Source of the DNA: Rummeliibacillus sp. POC4
GTDB taxonomy: Bacteria; Bacillota; Bacilli; Bacillales_A; Planococcaceae
Length of the DNA: 49,710 nt
Direction of reading: 5' to 3'
NCBI RefSeq assembly: GCF_003576525.1
Contig: NZ_QWUA01000030.1
Location: forward strand, 1 to 49,710
Shown here: one piece after another, positions 12,518 through 22,211 of the stretch
Layout of the letters: every line of letters starts with the position of its first letter
How positions within the stretch are numbered: position 1 is the first letter of the stretch
The notes under the pieces: model-generated
Told to the model about the DNA's origin: nothing
The model's input: the letters and a program-made list of their open reading frames with translations, nothing else
Databases searched by the model: none
Translations under genes and position numbers: made by a program

Positions 12518-12529
12518 ATAATTTTTATG

Positions 12530-12558
12530 TTGACAAAAACACCGGTATTATGTATACT
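12530..12558 (+). promoter_or_regulatory. Main veg promoter
   Basis: TTGACA (12530-12535), 17 bases, TATACT (12553-12558). The B. subtilis veg promoter is a well-known strong sigma-A promoter. Confidence 0.88.
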
Positions 12559-12583
12559 TGTTATTAGTGAGGTGTAAGCGAAA

Positions 12584-12847
12584 ATGCCAAAAACTTTAGC
12601 TGACATTAAAAAGTCGTTAGATTGTCATTTGGGTAAACGTCTGCAATTAAAAGCAAACGGTGGTCGCAAGAAAACGATTGAGCGCGCTGGGATATTACGT
12701 GAAACATATCGCGCAGTATTTGTAGTTGATCTTGATCAAGACGAAAACGCTTTTGAGCGTGTTTCTTACAGCTACACAGATATATTAACAGAGGCAGTAG
12801 AGATTACATTTGACGACGAAGCAACTCAAATTGCCGCCGCCAAATAA
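12584..12847 (+). CDS. veg: Veg protein
   Basis: This 87-residue conserved Firmicute protein belongs to the Veg family (opening [13 protein letters not shown], then [10 protein letters not shown]). In B. subtilis Veg is abundant and has been linked to biofilm gene expression and spore outgrowth. No enzyme motif is present. Its ATG follows AGGTG. It has tandem strong promoters and its own terminator. It stands directly before sspF as in B. subtilis. Confidence 0.94.
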   Translation: MPKTLADIKKSLDCHLGKRLQLKANGGRKKTIERAGILRETYRAVFVVDLDQDENAFERVSYSYTDILTEAVEITFDDEATQIAAAK

Positions 12848-12892
12848 GTAAGTTGTAATTATAATCGAATATTTTGTTCGGACGCTTGTAGA

Positions 12893-12919
12893 GCATTCTT
12901 TTGTCCAAAGGAATGTTTT
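12893..12919 (+). terminator. Terminator after veg
   Basis: A 10-bp stem (CATTCTTTTG / CAAAGGAATG) with a very short loop is followed by TTTT. It ends just before the predicted sspF promoter. Confidence 0.7.
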
Positions 12920-12920
12920 A

Positions 12921-12950
12921 TGAGTGTTTTTTATTTTTGAGGACATACTA
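12921..12950 (+). promoter_or_regulatory. Candidate sigma-G promoter of sspF
   Basis: CATACTA at 12944-12950 fits the sigma-G -10 consensus CATANTA. TGAGTG (12921-12926) lies 17 bases upstream and partly fits TGMATW. Alpha/beta SASP genes are sigma-G-dependent in B. subtilis. Confidence 0.65.
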
Positions 12951-12981
12951 GTAGCGTCAGTCGCTAAAGGAGGAATTTCGT

Positions 12982-13164
12982 TTGGCGAGAAGGTCAATGA
13001 TGTCCGATCGTTTGAAGGTAGAAATCGCTAAAGAATTAGGCTTTTACGATACTGTTGAACGTGAAGGATGGGGCGGAATCAAAGCACGGGATGCCGGAAA
13101 TATGGTGAAGAAAGCAATCGAAATGGCTGAACGAGGTCAAGCAAGTGACAATAGCCAAAAGTAG
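12982..13164 (+). CDS. sspF: Small acid-soluble spore protein, alpha/beta type (SspF)
   Basis: This DNA-binding spore protein coats and protects forespore DNA. The 60 residues carry the conserved [19 protein letters not shown] and [17 protein letters not shown] blocks. It starts with TTG, 8 bases after AAAGGAGG at 12968-12974. It is flanked by terminators and has a sigma-G-type promoter, so it is probably expressed alone in the forespore. Confidence 0.94.
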   Translation: MARRSMMSDRLKVEIAKELGFYDTVEREGWGGIKARDAGNMVKKAIEMAERGQASDNSQK

Positions 13165-13194
13165 GCAATCTTAAAATCATATGAAGCGAACTGA

Positions 13195-13239
13195 CAAAAG
13201 CAGTTCCCTCTATATTTTTAGAGGTGAACTGCTTTTTTT
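13195..13239 (+). terminator. Terminator after sspF
   Basis: AAAGCAGTTC pairs with GAACTGCTTT, with an inner CTCT/AGAG pair, followed by a run of seven T. Confidence 0.88.
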
Positions 13240-13387
13240 GTTTATAACTTATAAAGGGTGGCAAAACTCTTAAAGATTCATGTACGTTTTTTCTCAACTT
13301 TCTTTTCCTGTGGTAGAATATTATTCAGTGAAAAGAACGAAGTAACTTTATCTTGTTTTTTTATACTTATCGGAAGGAGGCGGAGAT

Positions 13388-14254
13388 ATGCTTTACGTAA
13401 AAGCACCTGCCAAAATAAATTTAACACTTGATGTACTATATAAACGTCCAGATGGCTATCATGAGGTTGAAATGATTATGACTACAGTTGATTTAGCCGA
13501 TCGCGTTGGCTTGAAAAACCGTCATGATGGACAGATTCTAATTCATTCAAGCAGTAATTTTGTTCCCGATGATCAAAGAAATCTAGCATATCAAGCGGCA
13601 AAATTATTAAAAGATACATATAGTATTCAAGACGGCGTATCTATAACAATCGATAAGCAAATTCCTGTAGCTGCGGGTTTAGCTGGTGGTAGTAGTGATG
13701 CAGCGGCTACATTAAAAGGTCTTAACCAATTATGGAATTTAAATTTAACACTCGATGAACTGGCTGATTTGGGCGCACAAATAGGATCAGATGTATCATT
13801 TTGCGTTTATGGAGGAACTGCGATTGCCAGAGGACGTGGGGAAAAAATTGAACATATTGCTACACCTCCAACGTGTTGGGTTGTTTTAGCAAAACCATCA
13901 ATTGGCGTTTCCACCGCAGCTGTTTATGGTGGCTTGAATATGGATGAAGTTGTACATCCAAATACAATGCAAATGAAGGCAGCCATTGAAAATAAGAATT
14001 ACCAACTAGTATGTGATACAGTAAGTAATGTATTAGAAAGTGTTACACTAAAGCTACACCCAGAAGTATCTGTTATTAAAGAACAAATGAGTCGTTTCGG
14101 AGCGGATGCAGTATTAATGAGCGGAAGTGGACCAACAGTGTTTGGACTGGTACAAAATAAGGCGCGTGTTAGCCGAATTGTAAACGGTCTTAGAGGTTTC
14201 TGTGATGAAGTATTTGCTGTACGTATGTTAGGCGAATTAGATGTTCTTGATTAA
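13388..14254 (+). CDS. ispE: 4-diphosphocytidyl-2-C-methyl-D-erythritol kinase
   Basis: IspE phosphorylates CDP-methylerythritol in the MEP route to isoprenoids. The GHMP-kinase ATP loop [14 protein letters not shown] covers 93-106. An N-terminal [11 protein letters not shown] and a late [12 protein letters not shown] motif complete the family set. It is 288 residues. The ATG is preceded by AAGGAGG at 13375-13381. No convincing promoter is seen, although it follows a terminator; TATACT at 13362 lacks a -35. purR follows 56 bases later. Confidence 0.97.
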   Translation: MLYVKAPAKINLTLDVLYKRPDGYHEVEMIMTTVDLADRVGLKNRHDGQILIHSSSNFVPDDQRNLAYQAAKLLKDTYSIQDGVSITIDKQIPVAAGLAGGSSDAAATLKGLNQLWNLNLTLDELADLGAQIGSDVSFCVYGGTAIARGRGEKIEHIATPPTCWVVLAKPSIGVSTAAVYGGLNMDEVVHPNTMQMKAAIENKNYQLVCDTVSNVLESVTLKLHPEVSVIKEQMSRFGADAVLMSGSGPTVFGLVQNKARVSRIVNGLRGFCDEVFAVRMLGELDVLD

Positions 14255-14310
14255 AGACAGATATTTGTGTTATTTTTTGTATAAAATATTCGTGTTCAGG
14301 AGAGGATTTT

Positions 14311-15138
14311 ATGAAATGGAAGCGTAGTGAGCGTCTTGTTGATATGACGCATTATTTGATGGAGCATCCACAACAGTTAATCCCCCTTACATTTTTCGCA
14401 GAATTGTATCAATCTGCAAAGTCCTCTATAAGTGAAGATTTGTCGATTGTTAAAGATACATTTGAGGAAAGAGGGATTGGCCTTCTAGTGACAGTCCCAG
14501 GTGCTGCAGGGGGTGTAAAGTATATACCTAAAGTCCCTGATATAGCTGTTAAAGATGTAATATCAGAGTTGATTAGAGAGTTAAGTCATTCCGATCGTTT
14601 GTTACCAGGTGGATATCTATTCATGACGGATTTATTGGGCAATCCCCAATTGATCAACCGTGTAGGAAAGGTGTTTGCTTCGGCCTTTTGCGATCAACAA
14701 ATAGATGTCATTATGACAGTAGCTACAAAAGGAATTTCAATTGCCCATGCAATTGCAAGACATTTAAATGTGCCAGTTGTGGTAGTGCGTCGTGATAATA
14801 AAGTGACAGAGGGTTCTACTGTTAGTATTAACTATGTATCTGGCTCATCTCGTCGTATACAAACAATGGTGCTATCAAAACGAAGCATGAAAAGTGGGCA
14901 ACGCGTTCTTATTACTGATGACTTTATGAAGGTCGGGGGTACAATGAACGGAATGAAAAACTTATTGGAGGAATTTGACTGTACTTTAGCAGGTATAGCT
15001 GTTTTAGTAGAAGCCGAACACCCCGATGAGCGTCTTGTGGATGATTATTATTCATTGGTCAAATTAAAAGAAGTCAATGAAAAAGATCACACCATAGCTT
15101 TATGTGAAGGAAACTATTTTGAGAAGGGTGGAAATTAG
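14311..15138 (+). CDS. purR: Purine operon repressor PurR
   Basis: This Gram-positive PurR has an N-terminal winged helix (about 1-75) and a C-terminal phosphoribosyltransferase-like domain that senses PRPP. The PRPP loop [16 protein letters not shown] lies at about 199-214. It represses purine genes unless PRPP is high. It is 275 residues. A GGAGAGG site precedes the ATG. ridA starts 2 bases after its stop, forming the purR-ridA pair known from B. subtilis. I could not identify a full PurBox pair in its own leader. Confidence 0.96.
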   Translation: MKWKRSERLVDMTHYLMEHPQQLIPLTFFAELYQSAKSSISEDLSIVKDTFEERGIGLLVTVPGAAGGVKYIPKVPDIAVKDVISELIRELSHSDRLLPGGYLFMTDLLGNPQLINRVGKVFASAFCDQQIDVIMTVATKGISIAHAIARHLNVPVVVVRRDNKVTEGSTVSINYVSGSSRRIQTMVLSKRSMKSGQRVLITDDFMKVGGTMNGMKNLLEEFDCTLAGIAVLVEAEHPDERLVDDYYSLVKLKEVNEKDHTIALCEGNYFEKGGN

Positions 15139-15140
15139 TA

Positions 15141-15512
15141 ATGAATGTAGTAGCAACAAAAAATGCACCAGCAGCGATTGGCCCATATGTTCAAGGCATG
15201 ATTATTAACAACCTTTTTTATAGTTCAGGTCAAATCCCATTGACAGCAGAAGGAGAGTTTGTTGATGGTGATATTACAGAACAAACAAATCAAGTTTTCA
15301 AAAATCTTAAAGCAGTTCTAGCAGAAGCAGGTTCTTCTTTGGACAAGGTTGTTAAAACAACTGTATATATCTCGGATATGGAAGAATTTTCAGCTATGAA
15401 TGAGGAATATGCAAGACACTTTGGTGTACATAAACCTGCACGTACTACGGTCGAAGTTGCAAGACTACCAAAGGATGCTAAAGTGGAAATTGAAGTCATT
15501 GCATTAGTTTAG
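15141..15512 (+). CDS. ridA: RidA family 2-iminobutanoate/2-iminopropanoate deaminase (YabJ)
   Basis: RidA hydrolyses reactive enamine/imine intermediates made by PLP enzymes, releasing ammonia. The 123 residues include the family stretches [20 protein letters not shown] and a catalytic-type arginine in [12 protein letters not shown] (about 99-110). In B. subtilis YabJ is co-transcribed with purR and has been implicated in purine regulation. It is followed by a strong terminator. Confidence 0.95.
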   Translation: MNVVATKNAPAAIGPYVQGMIINNLFYSSGQIPLTAEGEFVDGDITEQTNQVFKNLKAVLAEAGSSLDKVVKTTVYISDMEEFSAMNEEYARHFGVHKPARTTVEVARLPKDAKVEIEVIALV

Positions 15513-15551
15513 GATAGTAAAAGTCTATCAATCATAATAATTTTCTAAAAA

Positions 15552-15585
15552 ACAAGCCGCGTTTTCTATCGTGGCTTGTTTTTTT
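15552..15585 (+). terminator. Terminator after ridA
   Basis: A 10-bp stem (ACAAGCCGCG / CGTGGCTTGT, one G-U pair) with an 8-base loop is followed by a T-run. Confidence 0.88.
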
Positions 15586-15680
15586 AACTCTTTATCAATA
15601 AATATTATGTAATCTAAGTGGATTTTTGTATAAAAATCGAAATAATTTTTTAAATTTTGAAAAAATTGTTTAAAATTAAG

Positions 15681-15708
15681 AAGGAAATAGATATACTTTT
15701 CTTGAATA
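15681..15708 (+). promoter_or_regulatory. Sigma-H promoter of spoVG
   Basis: GAAGGAAAT (15681-15689) fully fits the sigma-H -35 consensus RWAGGAWWT. After 14 bases TGAAT (15704-15708) fits the -10 core HGAAT. The AT-rich DNA just upstream (about 15590-15680) is the kind of region AbrB binds at B. subtilis spoVG. Confidence 0.82.
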
Positions 15709-15756
15709 TATGTAAATAGATTCTAATTTACACCCAAGATGAGAGGTGGTGAAAAA

Positions 15757-16044
15757 ATGGAAGTAACAGACGTAAGACTTCGACGTGTTGAGACAGATGG
15801 CCGCATGCGTGCCATTGCTTCCATCACACTGGACAACGAATTCGTCGTGCATGATATCCGTGTCATTGATGGAAATGCTGGATTATTCGTAGCAATGCCA
15901 AGTAAAAGAACACCTGATGGTGAGTTCCGTGATATTGCACATCCTATAAATTCGGGCACACGATCAAAGATTCAAGAATCTGTATTAGCAGCATATGACG
16001 ATTCAGAGGAAGCAGTAGTAGAAATATTGGAAGAACAACGATAA
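15757..16044 (+). CDS. spoVG: RNA-binding regulator SpoVG
   Basis: This 95-residue protein is nearly identical in its first 80 residues to other SpoVG proteins ([18 protein letters not shown], then FRDIAHPI and SGTR). SpoVG proteins bind nucleic acid and affect sporulation, division and virulence in different Firmicutes. The ATG at 15757 is chosen because homologues start MEVTDVR and GAGGTGG precedes it; an earlier in-frame ATG is at 15739. It has its own sigma-H promoter. The gene downstream in B. subtilis is glmU; here the NAD module intervenes. Confidence 0.96.
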   Translation: MEVTDVRLRRVETDGRMRAIASITLDNEFVVHDIRVIDGNAGLFVAMPSKRTPDGEFRDIAHPINSGTRSKIQESVLAAYDDSEEAVVEILEEQR

Positions 16045-16056
16045 AAGTATAAAATA

Positions 16057-16096
16057 AGAGCCTTTCAATAATGTATTGAAACAGGCTCTATTTTTA
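16057..16096. terminator. Bidirectional terminator between spoVG and nadA
   Basis: AGAGCC and TTTCAATA pair with TATTGAAA and GGCTCT. A T-run follows on the plus strand and a shorter TT-ATTTTAT tract on the minus strand, so it can end both convergent transcripts. Confidence 0.82.
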
Positions 16097-16123
16097 TTGG
16101 ACATGATAGTTTTTAGAAGAAAA

Positions 16124-17233
16124 CTATTGAACATGTTCTAACATACGTCGTAATGCTAATTTAGCATCTTTAGTCGTCTTAGCGTCGACAGTAATAATAT
16201 TCCCCTTCTTTCCTTCTACAATTAGCTCTAAGGACCATAGGAGGTGCGGTAAATCAATTCTATTCATGGTCATACAAGGGCACATATTTGGATTTAATGA
16301 AATAATATTTTTGTCAGGATACTGGCGAATAATTCGACGAACAAGGTTCATTTCTGTTCCTATTGCCCAAGAGGAACCAGAAGGAGAAGCTTTAATAGTA
16401 TCAATAATGTATTTGGTAGATCCATTATCATCAGCTGCGGCGACGACTTCATGCCTACATTCGGGATGCACAATAATACGCATTTCAGGATGTTCATCAC
16501 GTACCTGGTTGATGTTATAAGCGGAAAATCCTTCATGTACTGAACAATGCCCTTTCCATAATATTACGCTGATATCTTCTAGTGCCCCGTCGAAAACTAA
16601 TTCTTCCTTTAGGGGGTCCCAAATAGCCATTTGTTCTAATGAAACTCCTATGTCAAATGCTGTATTCCTACCTAGATGTTGGTCTGGCAAAAAAAGTAGT
16701 CGCCTTTTGTGCGTAAATGCCCAGCTTACCATTGACTTCGCATTAGATGAAGTAACGCATGCCCCACCATTTCGGCCTGTAAAAGCCTTAATACCAGCCG
16801 TTGAATTTACATAAGTTAGAGGGATAATTGTATCACCAAAAAGTTTTTGAAGTGCCTCCCAAGCAATTTCAGTTTGATGGATATTGGCCATGTCTGCCAT
16901 TGAGCAACCTGCACGCATATCAGGTAAATAAACTATTTGTCTATCTTCTGTAAGCATATCTGCTGTTTCAGCCATAAAGTGTACTCCACAAAATACGATA
17001 TGTTTTGCATCCACATTATTAGCACAAATTTGAGCAAGTTGTAGGGAATCTCCTGTAGCATCCGCAAACTGTATAACATCATCACGCTGATAATGATGCC
17101 CTGGTATGAAAAGTTTCTTACCTAATTGTTTTTTAATCTCCCAAACACGCAATTCCATCTCTTCTTTTGTAAGCGTGCTATAGTGAGGTGGCAACTGCGA
17201 CATTTTTTCGAATAATGTAGGATTAGTGAGCAA
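16124..17233 (-). CDS. nadA: Quinolinate synthase NadA
   Basis: NadA condenses iminoaspartate with dihydroxyacetone phosphate to quinolinate in de novo NAD synthesis, using a [4Fe-4S] cluster. The 369 residues match the long Bacillus-type form. Candidate cluster cysteines are in [15 protein letters not shown] and [19 protein letters not shown] near the N-terminus is substrate-binding. It starts with TTG 9 bases after AAAGGAG and overlaps nadC by 11 bases. Iminoaspartate normally comes from NadB, which is not in this window. Confidence 0.96.
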   Translation of the reverse strand: MLTNPTLFEKMSQLPPHYSTLTKEEMELRVWEIKKQLGKKLFIPGHHYQRDDVIQFADATGDSLQLAQICANNVDAKHIVFCGVHFMAETADMLTEDRQIVYLPDMRAGCSMADMANIHQTEIAWEALQKLFGDTIIPLTYVNSTAGIKAFTGRNGGACVTSSNAKSMVSWAFTHKRRLLFLPDQHLGRNTAFDIGVSLEQMAIWDPLKEELVFDGALEDISVILWKGHCSVHEGFSAYNINQVRDEHPEMRIIVHPECRHEVVAAADDNGSTKYIIDTIKASPSGSSWAIGTEMNLVRRIIRQYPDKNIISLNPNMCPCMTMNRIDLPHLLWSLELIVEGKKGNIITVDAKTTKDAKLALRRMLEHVQ

Positions 17234-18080
17234 TTTGGGTAACTCCTTTCAATTGTACGAGTGCACTTATATCAAGTGCTTTAACAGAGTGTGTTAAAGA
17301 GCCTAGTGAAATCCAGTCAACTCCAGTTGCCGCGTAATCTTTAATTTGATTATATTGAATACCACCAGATACTTCTGTTGTAATATGTAGCGGTACAAGT
17401 GGAAGCCATTCTTTAATTTCTTCGGGGGTACGATTATCAAACATTATAATATCAACACCTGCTTCGATTGCCTCAATCAATTGTGCTTTTGTTTCAATTT
17501 CAGTCTCAATCTTAATAGTATGTCCGATTCGCGACCTTATTGTATTTACCGCACTTGTTATACTCCCTGCGAATGCAATATGATTATCTTTTAACATTAC
17601 ACAATCATAAAGCCCGTTTCGATGATTAAATGCACCTCCCATTCGTACAGCATATTTTTCTAGCATTCTCAAACCTGGTGTTGTTTTCCGTGTATCACAA
17701 ATTTTCGCTGTAGAATGAACGGTTTGATTAACAGCTTGTTTAGTAGCGGTAGCAATTCCAGACATACGTTGTACTAAATTTAAGATAACTCTTTCCCCAG
17801 CGAGTAGCGTTTGAATAGGTCCTTCAATTTCTGCGATGAGATCGCCTTTATTTAATAAGTCTCCATCGTGTTTTAATAGATTGCATTTCACCCCATTATT
17901 GAACATAGAAAATCCGATTGTAATAATATCTTCCCCACAGAAAATCCCTTCTTCCTTTGCATGGAATGAGAAAGTTCCTATTGTGTTTTTTGCAAATAGA
18001 CGTTCACCTGAGATATCGCCATCACCAATATCTTCTAAAAAAAATCTTTTAAGCATGGATTCGAGCTTTAGTTGATTCAT
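17223..18080 (-). CDS. nadC: Nicotinate-nucleotide pyrophosphorylase (carboxylating)
   Basis: NadC converts quinolinate and PRPP to nicotinate mononucleotide, CO2 and PPi. Signature motifs are [29 protein letters not shown] and EVSGGI. The ATG at 18080 (285 residues) is favoured over a GTG at 18089, because AAAGGGG lies 8 bases before it. nadA follows with translational overlap. nifS diverges from it across a 255-base gap that holds a long inverted repeat. Confidence 0.96.
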   Translation of the reverse strand: MNQLKLESMLKRFFLEDIGDGDISGERLFAKNTIGTFSFHAKEEGIFCGEDIITIGFSMFNNGVKCNLLKHDGDLLNKGDLIAEIEGPIQTLLAGERVILNLVQRMSGIATATKQAVNQTVHSTAKICDTRKTTPGLRMLEKYAVRMGGAFNHRNGLYDCVMLKDNHIAFAGSITSAVNTIRSRIGHTIKIETEIETKAQLIEAIEAGVDIIMFDNRTPEEIKEWLPLVPLHITTEVSGGIQYNQIKDYAATGVDWISLGSLTHSVKALDISALVQLKGVTQIAH

Positions 18081-18137
18081 GCCATACACCCCTTTATCGC
18101 TTTGTAATTTAAAGATTTTGAATAATAATGTGAGCTA

Positions 18138-18166
18138 ATTAAAGTGCTGTAATCCCAATACTTTAA
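18138..18166 (-). promoter_or_regulatory. Possible nadC promoter
   Basis: On the minus strand TTAAAG (18166-18161), 17 bases, TTTAAT (18143-18138). The -35 is weak; the -10 matches five of six. One arm of the inverted repeat lies immediately upstream of the -35. Confidence 0.4.
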
Positions 18167-18168
18167 AT

Positions 18169-18218
18169 AAGACAACTGTATAACTCTGCTTTTTCATATT
18201 CTAGTTTACAGTTGTCTT
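18169..18218. promoter_or_regulatory. Inverted repeat, candidate operator for nadCA and nifS
   Basis: AAGACAACTGTA (18169-18180) and TACAGTTGTCTT (18207-18218) are perfect 12-bp inverted arms with 26 bases between them. Each arm itself contains an ACA-NN-TGT half-palindrome. It sits between divergent NAD genes. In B. subtilis the NAD genes are repressed by NiaR (YrxA); assigning these arms to NiaR is my inference. Confidence 0.5.
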
Positions 18219-18240
18219 GTCACATATATTGACATAAAAT
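18212..18240 (+). promoter_or_regulatory. Possible nifS promoter
   Basis: TTGTCT (18212-18217), 17 bases, TAAAAT (18235-18240). The -35 box lies inside the right arm of the inverted repeat, so a protein bound there would block it. Confidence 0.5.
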
Positions 18241-18335
18241 ACTGATTAAAACAAGCGTTTTAAAGCTATAACTCTGCTAAATATAATCTTACTTTTAAGG
18301 CTTTATGTATTGTAATTGAGAAAGGAGGAAGACCT

Positions 18336-19469
18336 ATGGTTTATGTTGATTATTCAGCAACAGCACCAATGAGTGAATATGCTATAGAAACGTACAAGGA
18401 TATTGCTAAAAGGTTTTATGGGAATCCATCAAGTCCTCATAATGAGGGAACAAACGCAAAACAAATATTAGAAAATGCAAGACGTATGATTGCACATTGT
18501 GCAGGTGTTGTGCCTGAGGGGATTTACTTTACAGGAAGTGGAACAGAGGGAAATCTAATTGCTATACTATCAATTGCTCGAGCTAATGCTCAGAAAGGAA
18601 AACATATCATTACTAGTGCTGCGGAACATACTTCTGTGCATGCTGCTATGAATACACTAGAACAAGAAGGATTTCAAATTACCAGATTACCTTTCAACCA
18701 AAATGGGCAAGTTAGTATTCAAGCAATCCGAGAGGCAATATGTGATGAGACCATACTTATTTCGATTCAGCATATTAATCCTGAAATAGGATCGATTCAG
18801 CCTATTGAACAAATTATTAAATTAGCAAAAAAATATCAGATCCGTTGTCATGTAGACTGTGTTCAATCGTTTGCGAAGTTTCCCTTAGATAGTTTTGCGA
18901 GTAAAGTAGATGCAATGGTATTTTCTGCACATAAAGTTGGTGGACCAAAAGGATGTGGAGCAGTATATATTCACCCAAAATGTAAAGCTTCTCTTCTATT
19001 TCCGGGATTAACACATGAAGGGGGATTACGTGGGGGCACTGTAGACGTACCAGGAATCGCTGCTTTTGCAGTAGCAGCAATAGAAACTAAAGAACAAACA
19101 AACTTATCTCATTTATCAACACTACGAAACAAATTGAAAGAACTATTAGCAGATAGTCCTTATCAATTTGTTGAGGCACCCAATGAAGTGCAATACCCAG
19201 CTATTTGTGGCATGCAAATAAAAGGATTAGAAGGACAATATATAATGTTGCACTTAAATGAACGTGGGATTTATATTTCAACAGGTAGCGCATGCGATGC
19301 GAATAGTTCTGTTGGAACGAAAGCAATAATAGCGATGGGATATCATATAGATGAAGCACGACAGTTCTTTCGAATTTCTTTTAGTAGTCAGACAACTAGT
19401 GAAGATATAAAGAAGGTTGCTGAAGGGTTAATTGAGATTGTGAATTGTACAAAAAGTATGGAATTGTAA
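18336..19469 (+). CDS. nifS: NifS/IscS-type cysteine desulfurase of the NAD cluster
   Basis: This PLP enzyme removes sulfur from cysteine for Fe-S cluster assembly. It has SAHKVGGPKG with PLP-binding K200, the AAEHTS motif at 95-100 and the active-site loop STGSACDANSS with C321. It is 377 residues, a group I form. It stands divergent to nadC-nadA. In B. subtilis the equivalent NifS serves the NadA cluster, which fits this position. The ATG follows AAAGGAGG. Confidence 0.92.
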   Translation: MVYVDYSATAPMSEYAIETYKDIAKRFYGNPSSPHNEGTNAKQILENARRMIAHCAGVVPEGIYFTGSGTEGNLIAILSIARANAQKGKHIITSAAEHTSVHAAMNTLEQEGFQITRLPFNQNGQVSIQAIREAICDETILISIQHINPEIGSIQPIEQIIKLAKKYQIRCHVDCVQSFAKFPLDSFASKVDAMVFSAHKVGGPKGCGAVYIHPKCKASLLFPGLTHEGGLRGGTVDVPGIAAFAVAAIETKEQTNLSHLSTLRNKLKELLADSPYQFVEAPNEVQYPAICGMQIKGLEGQYIMLHLNERGIYISTGSACDANSSVGTKAIIAMGYHIDEARQFFRISFSSQTTSEDIKKVAEGLIEIVNCTKSMEL

Positions 19470-19561
19470 ATTTTTATCACTCTAGAAAATTTTACAAAAA
19501 TAAAATAGACAAAATTTATAATATTAATTTGAACTTCACTGTTTTGTCAAGCCGTAAAGTC

Positions 19562-19590
19562 TTGAAAATTAGTTAAATTTGCTTTATAGT
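19562..19590 (+). promoter_or_regulatory. Sigma-A promoter of glmU-prs
   Basis: TTGAAA (19562-19567), 17 bases, TATAGT (19585-19590), about 37 bases before the glmU ATG. No terminator is evident between nifS and this promoter. Confidence 0.75.
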
Positions 19591-19627
19591 CAAAAGAGAA
19601 AATCTGCTTAATTGGAGGACTTAAGAA

Positions 19628-20998
19628 ATGACGAATATTTATGCCGTAATTTTGGCAGCTGGCCAAGGCACGCGTATGAAGTCCAAATTATATAAAGTTC
19701 TTCATCCGGTTTGTGGTAAGCCGATGGTTGAACATGTGGTAGACCATATTCAAGAATTGAATGTTGAACGTATCGTGACAGTTGTTGGTCATGGTGCTGA
19801 AAAGGTTCAAGAACAATTGAAGGACAAAAGTGAATATGTATTACAAGCTGAACAATTAGGTACAGCACATGCAGTTCAACAAGCAGAACCAATCCTTGGT
19901 GATCTAGATGGTACAACAATTGTTATATGTGGTGATACACCTTTAATTCGCCCTGAGACAATGAAAGCGCTATATGAATATCACGAAGCCAATCATGCAA
20001 AGGCCACAATTTTAACAGCTATAGCTAAAGATCCTACCGGTTACGGTCGCATTATACGCGGAGAGGATGGTCAGGTAGCTCAAATCGTCGAACAAAAAGA
20101 CGCAACACCTGAACAAAGAAAAGTAACCGAAATTAATACAGGGACATATTGCTTTGATAACAAAGCTTTGTTCGCTGCATTGAAACTAGTGAATAATGAT
20201 AACGCACAAGGTGAATATTATTTACCAGATGTGATTGAAATTTTGCAAAAACAAGGCGAAATTATAGCAGCTAATGTTACAGAAAACTTTTATGAAACAC
20301 TTGGAGTAAACGATCGAGTAGCTTTATCTCAAGCTGAAAGTATTATGCGTGCGCGTATTAACGAAAATCATATGCGTAATGGGGTTACAATTATTAATCC
20401 CGAAAATACTTATATCAGCGTTGATGCAAAAATTGGTCGCGATACCGTTATTCAACCAGGTGTGATGATTGATGGGGATTCTGTCATTGGTGAAGACTGT
20501 TTAATAGGACCGAATAGTCATATTCAACATAGCCAAATTGGGGATCGTACTTCTGTACATTCTTCTGTTGTGGAAGATAGCCAAATTGGCAATGATGTTG
20601 CAATTGGTCCGTTTGCGCATATACGCCCAGCATCAAATGTTGGTAATCATGCGAAAGTTGGTAATTTTGTAGAATTGAAAAAAACGACACTTGGCGAAGG
20701 TAGTAAAGCCTCTCATCTAACTTATTTAGGGGATGCAGAAGTTGGTGCCAGCGTCAATATTGGTTGTGGTACGATTACCGTTAATTATGATGGTAAAAAT
20801 AAGTATCAAACAGTAATTGAAGATCATGCTTTTATTGGTTGCAACGCAAATTTAATAGCTCCTGTCAAAGTCGGCAAAAATTCATTTGTCGCTGCTGGAT
20901 CAACTGTTACAAAAGATGTACCGGAAAATGCACTTGCTATCGGTCGTTCTCGACAAGAAAACAAAGAAAACTATGTTAACAAATTAAATTTAAAATAA
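19628..20998 (+). CDS. glmU: Bifunctional UDP-GlcNAc pyrophosphorylase / GlcN-1-P acetyltransferase
   Basis: GlmU makes UDP-GlcNAc for peptidoglycan and teichoic acid. The N-terminal uridylyltransferase (about 1-230) has [11 protein letters not shown]. The C-terminal left-handed beta-helix acetyltransferase (about 250-456) is visible as repeated I-G hexapeptides. It includes the NFVELKK and NYDGKNK motifs. It is 456 residues. The ATG follows TTGGAGG. prs starts 23 bases later in the same operon, as in B. subtilis. Confidence 0.97.
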   Translation: MTNIYAVILAAGQGTRMKSKLYKVLHPVCGKPMVEHVVDHIQELNVERIVTVVGHGAEKVQEQLKDKSEYVLQAEQLGTAHAVQQAEPILGDLDGTTIVICGDTPLIRPETMKALYEYHEANHAKATILTAIAKDPTGYGRIIRGEDGQVAQIVEQKDATPEQRKVTEINTGTYCFDNKALFAALKLVNNDNAQGEYYLPDVIEILQKQGEIIAANVTENFYETLGVNDRVALSQAESIMRARINENHMRNGVTIINPENTYISVDAKIGRDTVIQPGVMIDGDSVIGEDCLIGPNSHIQHSQIGDRTSVHSSVVEDSQIGNDVAIGPFAHIRPASNVGNHAKVGNFVELKKTTLGEGSKASHLTYLGDAEVGASVNIGCGTITVNYDGKNKYQTVIEDHAFIGCNANLIAPVKVGKNSFVAAGSTVTKDVPENALAIGRSRQENKENYVNKLNLK

Positions 20999-21021
20999 TT
21001 AAAAATTAACAGGAGGCCATC

Positions 21022-21981
21022 ATGCCGTATCAATATGCTAACTCAAATTTAAAAATCTTTTCACTAAATTCAAATGAACCACTTGCTACAGAAATTGCAA
21101 AAGAAGTGGGTGTAGAATTAGGAAAAAGTTCTGTAAAACACTTCAGTGATGGAGAAATTCAAATCAGTATTGAGGAAAGTATTCGTGGTTGTGACGTATT
21201 TATTGTTCAGTCAACTTCAGCTCCAGTAAATGAAAATCTAATGGAACTGCTTATTATGGTTGATGCTGTGAAACGTGCATCTGCACGCACAGTAAACGTA
21301 GTAATGCCTTACTATGGCTATGCTCGTCAAGACCGTAAAGCACGCTCACGCGAACCGATTACGGCAAAATTAGTGGCAAACTTATTAGAAACTGCTGGTG
21401 CAACTCGTGTAGTTGTTCTAGATTTACATGCTCCACAAATTCAAGGTTTCTTCGATATTCTTATCGATCACCTAATGGGTGTACCTTTGTTATCTGATCA
21501 TTTCAAACAAAAAGGATTCAATCCAGATGATGTTGTAGTAGTATCACCTGACCATGGTGGTGTAACTCGTGCTCGTAAAATGGCAGAACGACTAAAGGCA
21601 CCAATTGCTATCATCGATAAACGTCGTCCAAAACCAAATGTAGCAGAAGTTATGAACATTGTTGGTAATGTTGAGGGAAAAATTTGTATCTTAATCGATG
21701 ACATTATTGATACAGCTGGTACAATTACAATCGGCGCTGAAGCTCTTGTAAAAAGTGGTGCAAAAGAAGTTTATGCTTGCTGTACACACCCTGTATTGTC
21801 AGGTCCAGCAATTGATCGTATTGAAAACTCAGTAATTAAAGAATTAGTTGTTACAAACTCAATTCAATTACCTGAGGAAAAGAAAACACCAAAAATTAAA
21901 GAATTATCAGTTGCTACATTACTTGCTGATGCGATTGTTCGTATTTATGAAAATAAATCTGTAAGTAAATTATTTGATTAA
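21022..21981 (+). CDS. prs: Ribose-phosphate pyrophosphokinase
   Basis: PRPP synthase forms PRPP from ribose 5-phosphate and ATP. The class I features are [36 protein letters not shown] and the PRPP loop [12 protein letters not shown]. It is 319 residues. The ATG lies behind AGGAGG. Its product feeds nadC, hpt and purR (as ligand) in this same window. A strong terminator follows. Confidence 0.97.
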   Translation: MPYQYANSNLKIFSLNSNEPLATEIAKEVGVELGKSSVKHFSDGEIQISIEESIRGCDVFIVQSTSAPVNENLMELLIMVDAVKRASARTVNVVMPYYGYARQDRKARSREPITAKLVANLLETAGATRVVVLDLHAPQIQGFFDILIDHLMGVPLLSDHFKQKGFNPDDVVVVSPDHGGVTRARKMAERLKAPIAIIDKRRPKPNVAEVMNIVGNVEGKICILIDDIIDTAGTITIGAEALVKSGAKEVYACCTHPVLSGPAIDRIENSVIKELVVTNSIQLPEEKKTPKIKELSVATLLADAIVRIYENKSVSKLFD

Positions 21982-21997
21982 TTTTTAACGTAAGTTC

Positions 21998-22032
21998 AGC
22001 CCTACATCTAGAAACAGATGTAGGGCTTTTAT
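21998..22032 (+). terminator. Terminator after prs
   Basis: A perfect 12-bp stem (AGCCCTACATCT / AGATGTAGGGCT) with a 6-base loop is followed by TTTT. Confidence 0.9.
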
Positions 22033-22036
22033 AATT

Positions 22037-22060
22037 GTTTAAAATAGAGATATCGACTAT
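22037..22060 (+). promoter_or_regulatory. Weak sigma-B-like element upstream of ctc
   Basis: GTTTAA (22037-22042), 12 bases, GACTAT (22055-22060). The sigma-B consensus is GTTTAA and GGGTAT; the -10 matches four of six. It is included because ctc is a classic sigma-B gene in B. subtilis. Confidence 0.25.
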
Positions 22061-22211
22061 AAACATATAAATTTATTTTTAAATAATTGTTTCATTCCTT
22101 GAAGAAATGGACACATTTGATAATGTGGTAATTCTATTTCTTACTTTGTTAATGTAGATTGATCTTTGAACAATTAGCAAAGTAGATGACAAAGGAGGAG
22201 ACAACATATTT

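Noticed and set aside
14255-14310. PurBox upstream of purR
   Set aside because: Only a single partial TTCG-type half site (near 14289-14295) is seen, without the paired arrangement needed for PurR.
19470-19510. Hairpin after nifS as a terminator
   Set aside because: The arms (TTGTAAA with T-run, and A-run with TTTTACAA) pair imperfectly and no T-run follows, so it is not called.
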